Below, piece by piece: positions 1-7,595 of a stretch of DNA of 64,000 nucleotides; positions within the stretch are counted from its first letter, which is position 1; each line of letters opens with the position of its first letter. This stretch comes from CAZSNT01 sp964607765 (GTDB taxonomy: Bacteria > Verrucomicrobiota > Lentisphaeria > Oligosphaerales > JABHEG01): positions 1-64,000 of the forward strand of contig CAZSNT010000007.1 in assembly GCA_964607765.1 (NCBI GenBank), read 5' to 3'. Below the pieces are notes generated by a model. That model was not told the origin of the DNA, searched no databases, and worked only from the letters and a program-made list of their open reading frames with translations. The translations under genes were made by a program, and so were the position numbers.

Positions 1-95
1 GGCTCGGGAGAGCCGGGCTACGGGGGGGCGCGCCACCCGGCTGGGGAGAGCCGGGCTACGGGGGCGCGCGCGGATGCCTCACGCAACTGGTCGGT
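1..95. repeat. Dispersed GC-rich repeat, two partial copies
   Basis: Positions 1-23 and 42-62 both contain the core GAGAGCCGGGCTACGG. The second copy continues into a GGATGCCTCACGCAACTGG tail ending near 93. The same core lies on the opposite strand at 18561-18583, and core plus tail recur at 56474-56515. The bases GGCTC..GAGCC can pair, so each unit is a small hairpin. No gene is seen in 1-250. Confidence 0.75.
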
Positions 96-250
96 CACAC
101 CGTTGGGCAGGGGCACGGACAGGGCCACGGAAGTGGGGTTGTAATCCGGTGGAAGGTCGCCATAATGGTGTGTGTTCGCAAATAGTGGGCGGGGCGTGAC
201 CGTTGAGGGTGACAGATGGTTGTCTGGATATTGTGGGTTTTCACTGTGCG

Positions 251-1084
251 ATGAGTTTGAGCGAAACAGCTGGTTATTTTGAGTCGGGCGTGTGCCACCT
301 CCACGGCGTTCTGCATGTACCGGTCGATCGTCCGGTAGCAGGGGGCGTAGTGGTGCTGGCACCATTCGGTGAGGAACGCAAGTGTGCGCACCGGCTTCTG
401 GTGCGTCTGTCGCGGGCCTGTGCGGCGTGGGGCCTGGCCGTGTTGAGGTTCGACTACAGCGGCACGGGTGAGAGCACGGGCGCACACGAGGCGGCGCAGT
501 TGACGCAGTGGCTGGCGGACAGTCAGGTTGCTCTGTCGGCAGTTCGCGCTGCATGCCCCGGAGGGCCCTGGCTGGTCATCGGCGCCCGGCTGGGCGCCAA
601 CCTGGCCGTGCGTCTGGCCTGTGCTGAAGCGGTGACGCGTGTCGTGTTGATCGAGCCGTTGCTTCGGGGTGCGGACTACCTGCGTGATCTGCAGCGCCGT
701 CAGCAGATCAAAGACATGATGATGGCCCGCGAGGGGCAGCAAGCGCCTCCCGAGGCACCTGAGGCGCGCTGGGCGGCCGGACAATCTGTCGATTTCGGCG
801 GATTCCCGGTGGGGGCTGAACTGGCGGAGCAGTTGGGCACGTTGTCATTGGGAACGGACGTGGACGCACTGCCGGACAGCTGCCGCGTGCAGTTGCTCCG
901 CGTAAGCGGCGGGAAGACGTTTCCCGCAGCCTGGCAGGGCGTGGCTGACAGCGTATCTGCTCGAGCGGGAAGTTGTGCGCGGATTGTGCGCGACAAGCCG
1001 TTCTGGGGGCAGCTGGAATACTACGAGTCGGACGTGATCATCGACGAAGTCATGGCGTATGTTGGCGGTGCAGATGGGCAGTGA
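251..1084 (+). CDS. Alpha/beta hydrolase resembling exosortase A-associated hydrolase 2
   Basis: A protein of about 277 residues with an alpha/beta-hydrolase core: a strand followed by APFGEERKCAHR, then RFDYSGTGEST, then the nucleophile-elbow region GARLGAN. The elbow has Arg where a serine or cysteine nucleophile is expected (G-x-R-x-G), which I recall as the pattern of exosortase-associated hydrolase 2. It may therefore be non-catalytic or act as a partner. The next gene overlaps it by 26 bases and encodes the matching hydrolase-1-like protein, so the two are probably co-translated. A TTG at 203 is a possible longer start; the ATG at 251 is preferred although its ribosome-binding site is weak. 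No exosortase gene is present in this window. Confidence 0.75.
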   Translation: MSLSETAGYFESGVCHLHGVLHVPVDRPVAGGVVVLAPFGEERKCAHRLLVRLSRACAAWGLAVLRFDYSGTGESTGAHEAAQLTQWLADSQVALSAVRAACPGGPWLVIGARLGANLAVRLACAEAVTRVVLIEPLLRGADYLRDLQRRQQIKDMMMAREGQQAPPEAPEARWAAGQSVDFGGFPVGAELAEQLGTLSLGTDVDALPDSCRVQLLRVSGGKTFPAAWQGVADSVSARAGSCARIVRDKPFWGQLEYYESDVIIDEVMAYVGGADGQ

Positions 1085-2042
1085 AGCGATGACGTGCGTT
1101 CTGCAGCAGACCGTGCCTGTCGGCAGCGGGATCAGCGAATCGGCGGTCCGGTTTGCCGTGGGCGGCCGCACGCTGGTCGGCAACGTGGTTGTGTCTGGCG
1201 CGGAGCGTGACGAGGTCGTTGTTTTTGTCCACGGCTGGAGCGGGAACAGGAGTGGCCCGCACGGCCTGATAACAGCAATGGCCCGGGCTCTGGGGGAGGC
1301 GGGGTTTGCGTCGCTGCGTTTCGATTTCGGCGGTCGCGGCGACAGTGAGGGTTCCGGGCTCGAGGCGTCCCTGAGCAGCATGGCGTCTGACCTGGTCGGG
1401 GCCGTGGCATTTGCCAGGGAGCGGACGGGGTGTGATCGGGTGATTCTGTTCGGGATCTGTTCGGGGGGCAACGTGGCGATAGGGGCGCTGCCCCAGATCA
1501 GCGGCACGGTTGGTTTGGTCCTGCTTTCGGTGTATCCGTTTTCCGACGGCGATGCGTTCAGTCGCGACGTGCACCGCACGTGGCACTTCGCTCTGGAGTA
1601 CTGGCGCAAAGCGCAGCAACCGGACACGTGGCGGCGGCTGTTCAAAGGGGACGTGCGTCTGGGGCAGGTGCTGAATGTCCTGTTCGGCCACTTCCTGCGC
1701 AAACGCAAGAAGAAGGACAGCGACCTGGGCGCTGCGTCCACAGACGGCAAGCTGGGCGCCACGAGCGCTCCGGCCAAGGCGGAGAGCCGTCTGGCGGGAG
1801 AAGAGGCCCCGAAGAAGCACCTGGCCAATTTCACCGCGGATACGCCCGCGCTGATGGTCTATGGCGGCACGGACCCGGACGCCAAGCCTGCTCGAACGTA
1901 CTTCGAGAGCTACGCCAAAGAGCATTCGCTGCCGATCGACTTCGTTCACATCGAGGGGGCGAACCACAACTTCTCGTCCGTGGCGTGGAAGCGGCAGCTG
2001 GCGGAGCTGGCAGGTGAGTTCTGCCGCGGTCGGGGTGGGTGA
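1059..2042 (+). CDS. Alpha/beta hydrolase resembling exosortase A-associated hydrolase 1
   Basis: A protein of 327 residues. It has the oxyanion-region motif FVHGWSGNRSG, then RFDFGGRGDSEG, the elbow GICSGGN, a late Asp in YGGTDPD and a His in EGANHNFSS. The elbow reads G-x-C-x-G, so a cysteine nucleophile is likely, as in hydrolase 1 of exosortase clusters and in dienelactone-hydrolase-like enzymes. A lysine- and alanine-rich low-complexity insert (about residues 205-255) sits in the lid region. The start overlaps the preceding gene; ATGs at 1074 and 1089 are alternatives. The substrate is unknown; an acyl or thioester group is only an inference. Confidence 0.78.
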   Translation: MLAVQMGSEAMTCVLQQTVPVGSGISESAVRFAVGGRTLVGNVVVSGAERDEVVVFVHGWSGNRSGPHGLITAMARALGEAGFASLRFDFGGRGDSEGSGLEASLSSMASDLVGAVAFARERTGCDRVILFGICSGGNVAIGALPQISGTVGLVLLSVYPFSDGDAFSRDVHRTWHFALEYWRKAQQPDTWRRLFKGDVRLGQVLNVLFGHFLRKRKKKDSDLGAASTDGKLGATSAPAKAESRLAGEEAPKKHLANFTADTPALMVYGGTDPDAKPARTYFESYAKEHSLPIDFVHIEGANHNFSSVAWKRQLAELAGEFCRGRGG

Positions 2043-2173
2043 GTCGTCATCACGCACTGGCGAGGACGGTGCTTGCAGGTTCCCGGCGTTCACGCTATCG
2101 TACTACTACGGTGCCGGGGGCGTGTTCCGGGCGCCGACACTGTAAACGACTCGATCTGAAGGAGGTCTCTCCC

Positions 2174-2671
2174 ATGAAGCGACTGATGCTTTGCGCCGCA
2201 ATGCTGGGCTTGACGGCAGCGCTCGTTCAGGTCGATGCTGCACAACGGCCGAACGCCATGGCGCGGAAGGCGAGTATGCTCGTCATCCCGCACCTGGATG
2301 TCGAGGATATGCCGTTGATCGAGGTGATTCGGCATCTGCGCAAGGAAAGCCGACGTCTTGACCCCGAGCGTAAGGGCGTGAATTTCTTCATCAAGTTCCA
2401 TCCGGCGCGGGCCCAGCAGACCAAGCAGCGTCTGGTCTCGATGAGTTTCACCAAGCTCAGCATCGAGGAGATCGTCAAGTACCTGTGCCTGACGACGGGG
2501 TTGCAGTACCGGATGGAGGAGTCCGCGATACTCATTGCGGACAAGAGCGTCGCCATAGACAAGATGGAGACGCGCTTCTACAACGTGGCTGCCGGCGTGC
2601 TTGACAGCGAGAAGACGCGTCCGAGAACGAAGAGCCTCTGGTTCGATGAGGACGACGACAAAGACGACTGA
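2174..2671 (+). CDS. Exported STN/secretin-N-like domain protein
   Basis: A 165-residue protein starting at an ATG nine bases after GGAGG (2161-2165), which favours this start over upstream extensions. The N-terminus MKRLMLCAAMLGLTAALVQV is a signal peptide. The body follows the pattern of STN (secretin/TonB short N-terminal) domains: LPHL/DVEDMPLIEVIRHLRKES, a strand pair, VSMSFTKLSIEEIVKYLC and TGLQYRMEESAILIADK. The C-terminus is acidic (FDEDDDKDD). Members of the PVC superphylum have many such stand-alone periplasmic domains. No secretin gene is nearby, so the partner is unknown. It may be co-transcribed with the two hydrolases. Confidence 0.6.
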   Translation: MKRLMLCAAMLGLTAALVQVDAAQRPNAMARKASMLVIPHLDVEDMPLIEVIRHLRKESRRLDPERKGVNFFIKFHPARAQQTKQRLVSMSFTKLSIEEIVKYLCLTTGLQYRMEESAILIADKSVAIDKMETRFYNVAAGVLDSEKTRPRTKSLWFDEDDDKDD

Positions 2672-2690
2672 CGGTGTTCAGTCTTCACAC

Positions 2691-2833
2691 AACGTCGTTG
2701 AGTTAAGGAGTTGGTCGCCATCCCGGAAGATTAGGGTGGAAGATTAGGGCAAGAGATGAGGGTCGGAACACCTTCATCTTTCGCCTTAATCTTTCGCCCT
2801 AATCTCCACGGTCCGCTTAATTCAATGACATTG
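2691..2833. mobile_element. MITE-like element with 13-nt iterated hairpin arms (copy A)
   Basis: The 143-bp unit has imperfect terminal inverted repeats, GTCGTTGAGTTAAGG on the left and CTTAATTCAATGAC on the right. The left arm has three consecutive 13-mers (GGAAGATTAGGGT, GGAAGATTAGGGC, AAGAGATGAGGGT). The right arm carries inverted versions (TTCATCTTTCGCC, TTAATCTTTCGCC, CTAATCTCC). A second, closely similar copy lies at 35258-35401. There is no coding capacity. It separates the convergent STN-like and sigma-54 regulator genes, so it may also act as a terminator. Confidence 0.75.
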
Positions 2834-2852
2834 AGCCTTCACAGCTCGATGG

Positions 2853-4634
2853 TCAACCCCTGCCCAGGAACCGGTAGAGTGTGGCGCGTGATACGCCGAG
2901 CAGCTTCGCGGCTCTGAGTCGGTTGCCGTTGGTTTTTCGCAGTGCTTCGCGTACGGCCGACTCGGTCAGCTTCCTTGAGCCGCGTTCGCCTCGTGTGCCT
3001 GGCGTCGTGCGGTGAGGCCCGCGCACGGGCGGCAGGTGTTCCGGCAGTATCTCCTTCCCTTTGCAGCGGACCAGAGCGAACTGGATCCAGTTCTGCAACT
3101 CTCTGACATTGCCGGGCCAACCGTGCTCCATCATGGCGTCGAGGGCCTGTGGTGACACGGTTACAGCGTCGCGTCCTGCCCGCTGCTGCTCGTTCTGCAG
3201 GATGTAGTCCACGAGCAGTGGGATATCGTCGGTCCGTTCCCGAAGCGACGGCAGGTAGATGGGCACGACACTGAGGCGGTAGAACAGGTCTTCCCGGAAT
3301 CGTCCCCGGGCCATTTCTTCAGCCAGGTCTTTGTTGGTTGCGCTGATGACGCGCACGTCCACATGCCTGGTCTGTTCCCCGCCGACCGGCTCGAACGTGC
3401 CTTCCTGCAACACTCGCAGCAGCTTGACCTGCATTGCAGGCGAGAGGTCCCCGATCTCGTCGAGGAAGATGGTCCCGCCGTCTGCCAGCTCGAATCGTCC
3501 TTTCCTGGCGCGGATGGCGCCGGTGAACGCGCCCTTGACGTGTCCGAACAACTCGGTCTCGAGCAATCCCTCCGGCAGGGCTCCGCAGTTGACGGGCACG
3601 AAACGTCGGCCGGCACGCTGCCCTTCGTTGTGGATAGCCGACGCAATGAGCTCTTTCCCCGTCCCGCTTTCGCCTTGTATGAGTATGGGCATGTCGACAT
3701 CGGCCAGATCACGGATCAGATCGAACACGGCGAGCATTTTCTCGTCGTTGCCCACAATGCCGGCAAAGCTCCTCGCCTCGCGCACACGCCGCGCCAGGTC
3801 GCGTTCCCGCGTCCGGTCCGTGAACGCCACCATGAATCCGACCTGCGTTCCGCTGCAGTCCCTGATGGCCCTGCAGGACGTGTCCAGGGCTCTTGCCTCG
3901 CCTTGTCTGGTGGTGACATCCAAGGCTCGCGTCGCCTGCTCGCAGTCGTGTGTGACTCCGTCGCAGAAGGCACACTTGCCGCCGCAGAAACTGCCGGCGA
4001 ACACATCATGGCAGTCTCGATTCAGTACTTCGGCGCGCGTGTAGCCGGTGATTGCCTCGGCGGCGCGGTTGAAGTAGAAAATACGACGATTCAGGTCGTG
4101 GGCGATGATGCCTTCGGAGATGTTGTCGAGGATCAGGTCGGAACACATCTTCGCCTCCGCAAGGGCTGCGAAGTAGCCGCGTCCGAAGAAGTCGTCCACC
4201 ATTTCGCGCAGTTGCTCGCGGACGGCACGCATGGCATCGAGGGCCTCGTCCCGGGACTGGTCCGGGCGGCGTTCAGGCACGTCCAGATCCCAGCAGACAT
4301 GCAGGGGGTTGCCGGGCAGTCGCGGCAACTCGGCCGCAGCCCGCTTGCACAGCGCGATGACGATGTGGTGTTCGGCCGTCCCCAGCTGCTCGGGCGTGAG
4401 TGCCGGACGCTCGTCCAGGTCAAGACCTGCTTCCGCCATGACGGCCCGGGCGAGCGGGTCGACAGGGCCGGCCTGGAGTGCGGCACTGCTTGCCAGCACG
4501 CCATCCGGACTCCGAGCTCGCGTGAACGCCTCGGCCATCCGGGACAGGGCGGGGCGCGCGCCGCAGACGAAGAGGACCTTGACTGTGTGCGTGGTGTTCA
4601 CGGCTTCCCTGACGTGTTGTCCGGACGCGTCCAT
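2853..4634 (-). CDS. Sigma-54-dependent activator with ArsC/LMW-PTP-like and PAS domains
   Basis: A protein of about 593 residues with four parts. Residues 17-130 resemble a low-molecular-weight phosphatase/arsenate reductase (VKVLFVCGARPALSRMAEAF), but the CX5R loop has Leu at the Arg position, so catalysis is unlikely. A PAS domain follows (about 160-270) with a cysteine cluster, CHDVFAGSFCGGKCAFCDG, typical of metal- or redox-binding PAS variants. The AAA+ domain has Walker A GESGTGKE, the sigma-54 contact loop GAFTGA and Walker B GTIFLDEIGD. A Fis-type helix-turn-helix ends the protein (NRLRAAKLLGVSRATLYR). Alternative starts are a TTG at 4652 and a GTG at 4601. It is divergent from the ABC exporter at 4749, its likely target. 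Confidence 0.93.
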   Translation of the reverse strand: MDASGQHVREAVNTTHTVKVLFVCGARPALSRMAEAFTRARSPDGVLASSAALQAGPVDPLARAVMAEAGLDLDERPALTPEQLGTAEHHIVIALCKRAAAELPRLPGNPLHVCWDLDVPERRPDQSRDEALDAMRAVREQLREMVDDFFGRGYFAALAEAKMCSDLILDNISEGIIAHDLNRRIFYFNRAAEAITGYTRAEVLNRDCHDVFAGSFCGGKCAFCDGVTHDCEQATRALDVTTRQGEARALDTSCRAIRDCSGTQVGFMVAFTDRTRERDLARRVREARSFAGIVGNDEKMLAVFDLIRDLADVDMPILIQGESGTGKELIASAIHNEGQRAGRRFVPVNCGALPEGLLETELFGHVKGAFTGAIRARKGRFELADGGTIFLDEIGDLSPAMQVKLLRVLQEGTFEPVGGEQTRHVDVRVISATNKDLAEEMARGRFREDLFYRLSVVPIYLPSLRERTDDIPLLVDYILQNEQQRAGRDAVTVSPQALDAMMEHGWPGNVRELQNWIQFALVRCKGKEILPEHLPPVRGPHRTTPGTRGERGSRKLTESAVREALRKTNGNRLRAAKLLGVSRATLYRFLGRG

Positions 4635-4688
4635 GCATGCGTGCGCGGTCAATATACACGGCAGCGGCTGATTCGCCGTGCAGGATCC

Positions 4689-4717
4689 TTGCGTTGCGCG
4701 CGCCGGTTACCTATATT
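4689..4717 (+). promoter_or_regulatory. Sigma-70-like promoter for the ABC exporter genes
   Basis: TTGCGT at 4689-4694 and TATATT at 4712-4717 are separated by exactly 17 bp and lie 32 bp before the ABC ATPase start. No convincing sigma-54 box (GG-N10-GC type) was found in this short divergent region, which is odd given the neighbouring sigma-54 activator. Confidence 0.5.
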
Positions 4718-4748
4718 CGTGACTACCAATCCGATAGGTGACGGGGCG

Positions 4749-5510
4749 ATGAACGACGGCGTTCTGGCGACAGAGAATTTGGGGTATCGCGCGGGTGGCA
4801 GCGCTCTGCTTTCCGGTGCGACGCTGCGCTTTTGCCCAGGCGAGATCACAGCCATACTGGGGCCGTCCGGGTCGGGGAAGAGCACGCTGCTCAAGTGTCT
4901 GACCTCTGTGTATCTGCCGTCCGATGGCGACGTGGTGTTCGGTGGTGAGCCGGTTGACAAGAACCGCCGCCAGTTCCGACAGCAACTGGGTTACGTGCCT
5001 CAGGATGACGTCATTCACACGGGACTGCGTGTTGAGCAGGCCTTCTACTACGCGGCCAAGCTCCGACTGGACACGAGTCTGAGCGCGGAGGAGGTGGAAG
5101 CGCGGATTGCCGCGATTGCCGAGCAACTCGGTCTGGCCGAGCGGAGGCGCCACCGCATTCGGCGTTTGTCAGGCGGGCAGCGGAAGCGGGTCAACATCGG
5201 CGTTGAGTTGCTGGCGGACCCCACTCTGTTGATCTTGGACGAGCCGGCTTCAGGTCTCGATCCGGGCACGGAGGAGGATCTGTTGAAGTACCTGCGTGTG
5301 CTGGCCGATGCGGGCAAGACGGTTGTGCTGACCACGCACTCAATGGAGTACCTGGAGGTCCCGGACCGGCTGGTCGTCCTCATGGCGGGGCGGGTTGTCT
5401 ACTGGGGCACACTGGAAGGGATGCTGGCGCATTTTGGCATCAGCCACGCCGCGGATGTGTTCAAGACGCTGCGTCAGCAGGACGTGGAGTTCTGGGCCGG
5501 GCGTCTTTAA
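4749..5510 (+). CDS. ABC transporter ATP-binding protein (ABCG/ABC-2 type)
   Basis: A 253-residue ATPase with Walker A GPSGSGKS, Q-loop GYVPQDD, signature LSGGQRKRVNIGVELL, Walker B LLILDEPASGLDP and H-loop TTHSMEY. The RKRVNIGVELL extension after the signature and the long region after the H-loop match the ABCG/ABC-2 exporter branch. The start is the ATG preceded by GGGGCG. The permease starts 23 bp downstream, so the two form one exporter. The substrate is unknown. A sigma-54 regulator is transcribed divergently. Confidence 0.93.
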   Translation: MNDGVLATENLGYRAGGSALLSGATLRFCPGEITAILGPSGSGKSTLLKCLTSVYLPSDGDVVFGGEPVDKNRRQFRQQLGYVPQDDVIHTGLRVEQAFYYAAKLRLDTSLSAEEVEARIAAIAEQLGLAERRRHRIRRLSGGQRKRVNIGVELLADPTLLILDEPASGLDPGTEEDLLKYLRVLADAGKTVVLTTHSMEYLEVPDRLVVLMAGRVVYWGTLEGMLAHFGISHAADVFKTLRQQDVEFWAGRL

Positions 5511-5533
5511 GGGACTGTTGTGGAGGGCATGTT

Positions 5534-6271
5534 GTGGCCCGTCCGGGTTTTGCATCACAGTACGATACGCTGCTGGATCGCGAGATTGCGCTGAGAACAG
5601 CGTCGTTTCGCGAGCTGCTGCTGTTGCTGGGGCAGCCCGTGCTGCTCGGGTACGTGATCGGTCTGGCCTGGCGCAGTGCGGAAGCCGAGCCGGCCACGTT
5701 TTTCAGTATGTCCATTGCCATTGTCTATCTCGGTTGCATGAACGCGTGTTGTGCCATCGTCCGGGAACGCGCTGTCTACGACCGGGAACGCATGTTCGAG
5801 CTGAGCATCCGCGCGTATCTTCTGTCGAAGCTCGCCGTTCTGGCCGTGATCAGCAGTGTTCAGGCAGCCTTGCTGCTCTTCACCCAGTCGCGACTCATGG
5901 CGCTGCCTCCGGGACTGGGCAACCACATCCTGCTGCTTCTGGTGATGGCGGGTACGGGAATCACTGCCACGTCACTCGGACTGTTCATCTCGGCGTGCGC
6001 GACGTCGTCCCATGGCGCTGTTATTGCCGTGCCGTCGTTGATTGTGCCGCAGATTGTGTTTTCCGAGGTGGTCCTGCGTTCACACATCGACAAGAAGGTG
6101 CCCGCCTTCATGGAGAAACTGACCATCACCAAGTGGTGTCAAGACGCACTGGTGATGTTGTCGGAAGAGGTGGATCTGGATATCATGGTGAAGTCCGTTT
6201 TCGCCTTGGCCGTGCAGCTGACTGTGCTGATGGTGCTGTCAGCGACGAAGCTGCGGCTGGAAGAGGTGTAG
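5534..6271 (+). CDS. ABC-2 type transporter permease
   Basis: A 245-residue protein with about six membrane segments (near residues 28-46, 55-76, 97-118, 130-155, 162-183 and 216-238), as in ABC-2 permeases. The start is a GTG eight bases after GGAGGG (5522-5527). An extended N-terminal cytoplasmic stretch (DREIALRTASFRE) matches the half of ABCG-type transporters that follows the ATPase. It is likely the membrane partner of the upstream ATPase. The segment between membrane helices 5 and 6 carries the hydrophilic region HIDKKVPAFMEKLTITKWCQ. Confidence 0.88.
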   Translation: MARPGFASQYDTLLDREIALRTASFRELLLLLGQPVLLGYVIGLAWRSAEAEPATFFSMSIAIVYLGCMNACCAIVRERAVYDRERMFELSIRAYLLSKLAVLAVISSVQAALLLFTQSRLMALPPGLGNHILLLLVMAGTGITATSLGLFISACATSSHGAVIAVPSLIVPQIVFSEVVLRSHIDKKVPAFMEKLTITKWCQDALVMLSEEVDLDIMVKSVFALAVQLTVLMVLSATKLRLEEV

Positions 6272-6277
6272 CGCTTT

Positions 6278-6347
6278 GCGAGTAGCGAGTAGCGGGGAGC
6301 GAGTAGCGAGTAGCGAGTAGCGACTAACGACTAACGACTAACGAACC
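6278..6347. repeat. Heptanucleotide tandem array
   Basis: Ten consecutive 7-nt units: GCGAGTA repeated with one variant (GCGGGGA), then GCGACTA, ACGACTA twice and ACGAACC. The array ends one base before the GTG start of the next gene, so it fills the place where a ribosome-binding site would lie. It resembles the short tandemly repeated repetitive heptamers known from filamentous cyanobacteria in size, not in sequence. Confidence 0.9.
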
Positions 6348-6348
6348 A

Positions 6349-6801
6349 GTGAAGAAGCTACTACTTTTCATCCTATTGCCCCTGGTCGTGGGGAGCGGCG
6401 TGTATGTGCTTTTGTCCGGGCTGACACCCGTGTATCGCACGGACCGTCACATCATCACGCAGCAGACGGCCCGGTTCTTCGAGTGTATCAAGTTCAAGGA
6501 GTTCGACGAGGCGTCCGACTTCCACAACACGGAAGACCGGGCCAAAGCGGACATTCCCTATCTGATCGAAGACCTGTTCAAGATTCCGCCGGAGTACCTG
6601 GACATCCAGGACTACCGCATTGTGTTTGCGGACACGGATTCGAGCGGGCTGCTGGGCAAGGCCAAGACGCGCTGTGTCGTGCACATCCTGAACACCAACG
6701 AGATCAAGCGTCCCGAGGTCATTCTCTACTGGAAGAAAGAGGGGGACAACTGGTATCTGAAGCTGCGTTCCTCACTCGAGCGCGGGGGGCTGTCCAAGTA
6801 G
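6349..6801 (+). CDS. Small membrane-anchored protein of unknown function
   Basis: A 150-residue protein with an N-terminal hydrophobic anchor (KLLLFILLPLVVGSGVYVLL) and an extracytoplasmic domain. The pattern of a helix with FFECIKFKEFDEASDF followed by beta strands ending in LYWKKEGDNWYLKL resembles NTF2-like/DUF4878-type folds, but this is only a shape comparison. The start is a GTG directly after a heptamer array, with no visible Shine-Dalgarno sequence. It follows the ABC-2 permease by 77 bp on the same strand and could be an accessory component of that exporter. Confidence 0.7.
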   Translation: MKKLLLFILLPLVVGSGVYVLLSGLTPVYRTDRHIITQQTARFFECIKFKEFDEASDFHNTEDRAKADIPYLIEDLFKIPPEYLDIQDYRIVFADTDSSGLLGKAKTRCVVHILNTNEIKRPEVILYWKKEGDNWYLKLRSSLERGGLSK

Positions 6802-6812
6802 GGCGGGCAGCG

Positions 6813-7577
6813 TCAGTGGGGCCGCATATCTTCCGGGGGACAGCCGTCCTTGGGGCAGCACAGCTCTGTTGAGCCGCAGACTCGGCTTTGAGAGGCAGCG
6901 GCAGTATTCTGAGCGGTGCGCGCCTGCGCCGCCGCCCGGAAGGCAGCTTTCAGAAAACGGTCACGTTCGCGGTCGTTCAGGAACATGCCGTGCTGTTCGG
7001 CCACGATGCGGTGCTGCGCATTCGACACGTCCAGGGCGAAGAACGAGGGCCTGCTGATTCGGCCGCCGAGGAGTTTCCTGCGTGTCGAGTCGGGGTCGGG
7101 GAACACGGGGAACGGGAGCTGGAACTTGTCCCGGAACAGATCCGCCTCGAACTGTGAATTGCCGAGCGCGACAGCTATCATCTTCACGTTTCCCGAGGCG
7201 TTTCGCCTGCCAATCTCCTCGTAGATTCGTTTTGCGTGTGTGGTGGACTTCTGGCAGTAGTGACAGGCGACGTCGAAAACCATGACCAGGAGCATCTGCG
7301 CCCGAATATCGCCGAGGGCGAAGGCGCTGTCGGGTGCATCCAGTCCCAGGTAGTCACGGTCGGCTTGGGCCGCAGGTACGGCGAGGGACATGTTGGGGAA
7401 GGGCTCTCCTGTTCCGGGCGGCGCGCGCAAGACCCACTCCATGCCGGCACATCCTGCCAGCGCGATGACTGCTGCACTCAGGAGGAGCGCACTGGCGCGG
7501 GGGATCAATCCGGCGGTTACGTGTTCACTGGGCCGGGAGGCCGGCCGGCCGGCGGGCCGGTCGCTTGGCTGTTGCAT
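6813..7577 (-). CDS. Thioredoxin-fold (redoxin-like) lipoprotein
   Basis: A 254-residue protein with a signal peptide ending in lipobox LAGC (Cys43), so it is probably lipid-anchored. The redoxin fold contains the CxxC pair CHYC (Cys105/Cys108) after LLVMVFDV, then AKRIYEEIGRR, a middle strand with GNSQFEADLFRDKF, and the cis-proline-like PSFFALD. This suggests a TlpA/AhpC-TSA-type thiol oxidoreductase facing the periplasm. The C-terminus has an extra cysteine cluster (VCGSTELCCPKDGC) that could bind metal or form disulfides. It starts 18 bp after the lipoamide dehydrogenase gene and is probably the last gene of the pyruvate dehydrogenase operon. Confidence 0.82.
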   Translation of the reverse strand: MQQPSDRPAGRPASRPSEHVTAGLIPRASALLLSAAVIALAGCAGMEWVLRAPPGTGEPFPNMSLAVPAAQADRDYLGLDAPDSAFALGDIRAQMLLVMVFDVACHYCQKSTTHAKRIYEEIGRRNASGNVKMIAVALGNSQFEADLFRDKFQLPFPVFPDPDSTRRKLLGGRISRPSFFALDVSNAQHRIVAEQHGMFLNDRERDRFLKAAFRAAAQARTAQNTAAASQSRVCGSTELCCPKDGCPPEDMRPH

Positions 7578-7595
7578 GGGCGTGTCACTTCCGCA

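Noticed and set aside
251..2042. Exosortase/PEP-CTERM locus
   Set aside because: Only the paired hydrolases are present; no exosortase gene and no PEP-CTERM sorting tails were seen in the window.
4657..4688. Sigma-54 promoter in the regulator-exporter divergent region
   Set aside because: No GG-N10-GC pair with the right spacing was found; a sigma-70-like promoter fits better.
3363..4748. Long plus-strand open frame in front of the ABC ATPase
   Set aside because: It lies opposite the sigma-54 regulator, whose domains are clear; it is an artefact of GC-rich codon use. The ATPase starts at 4749.
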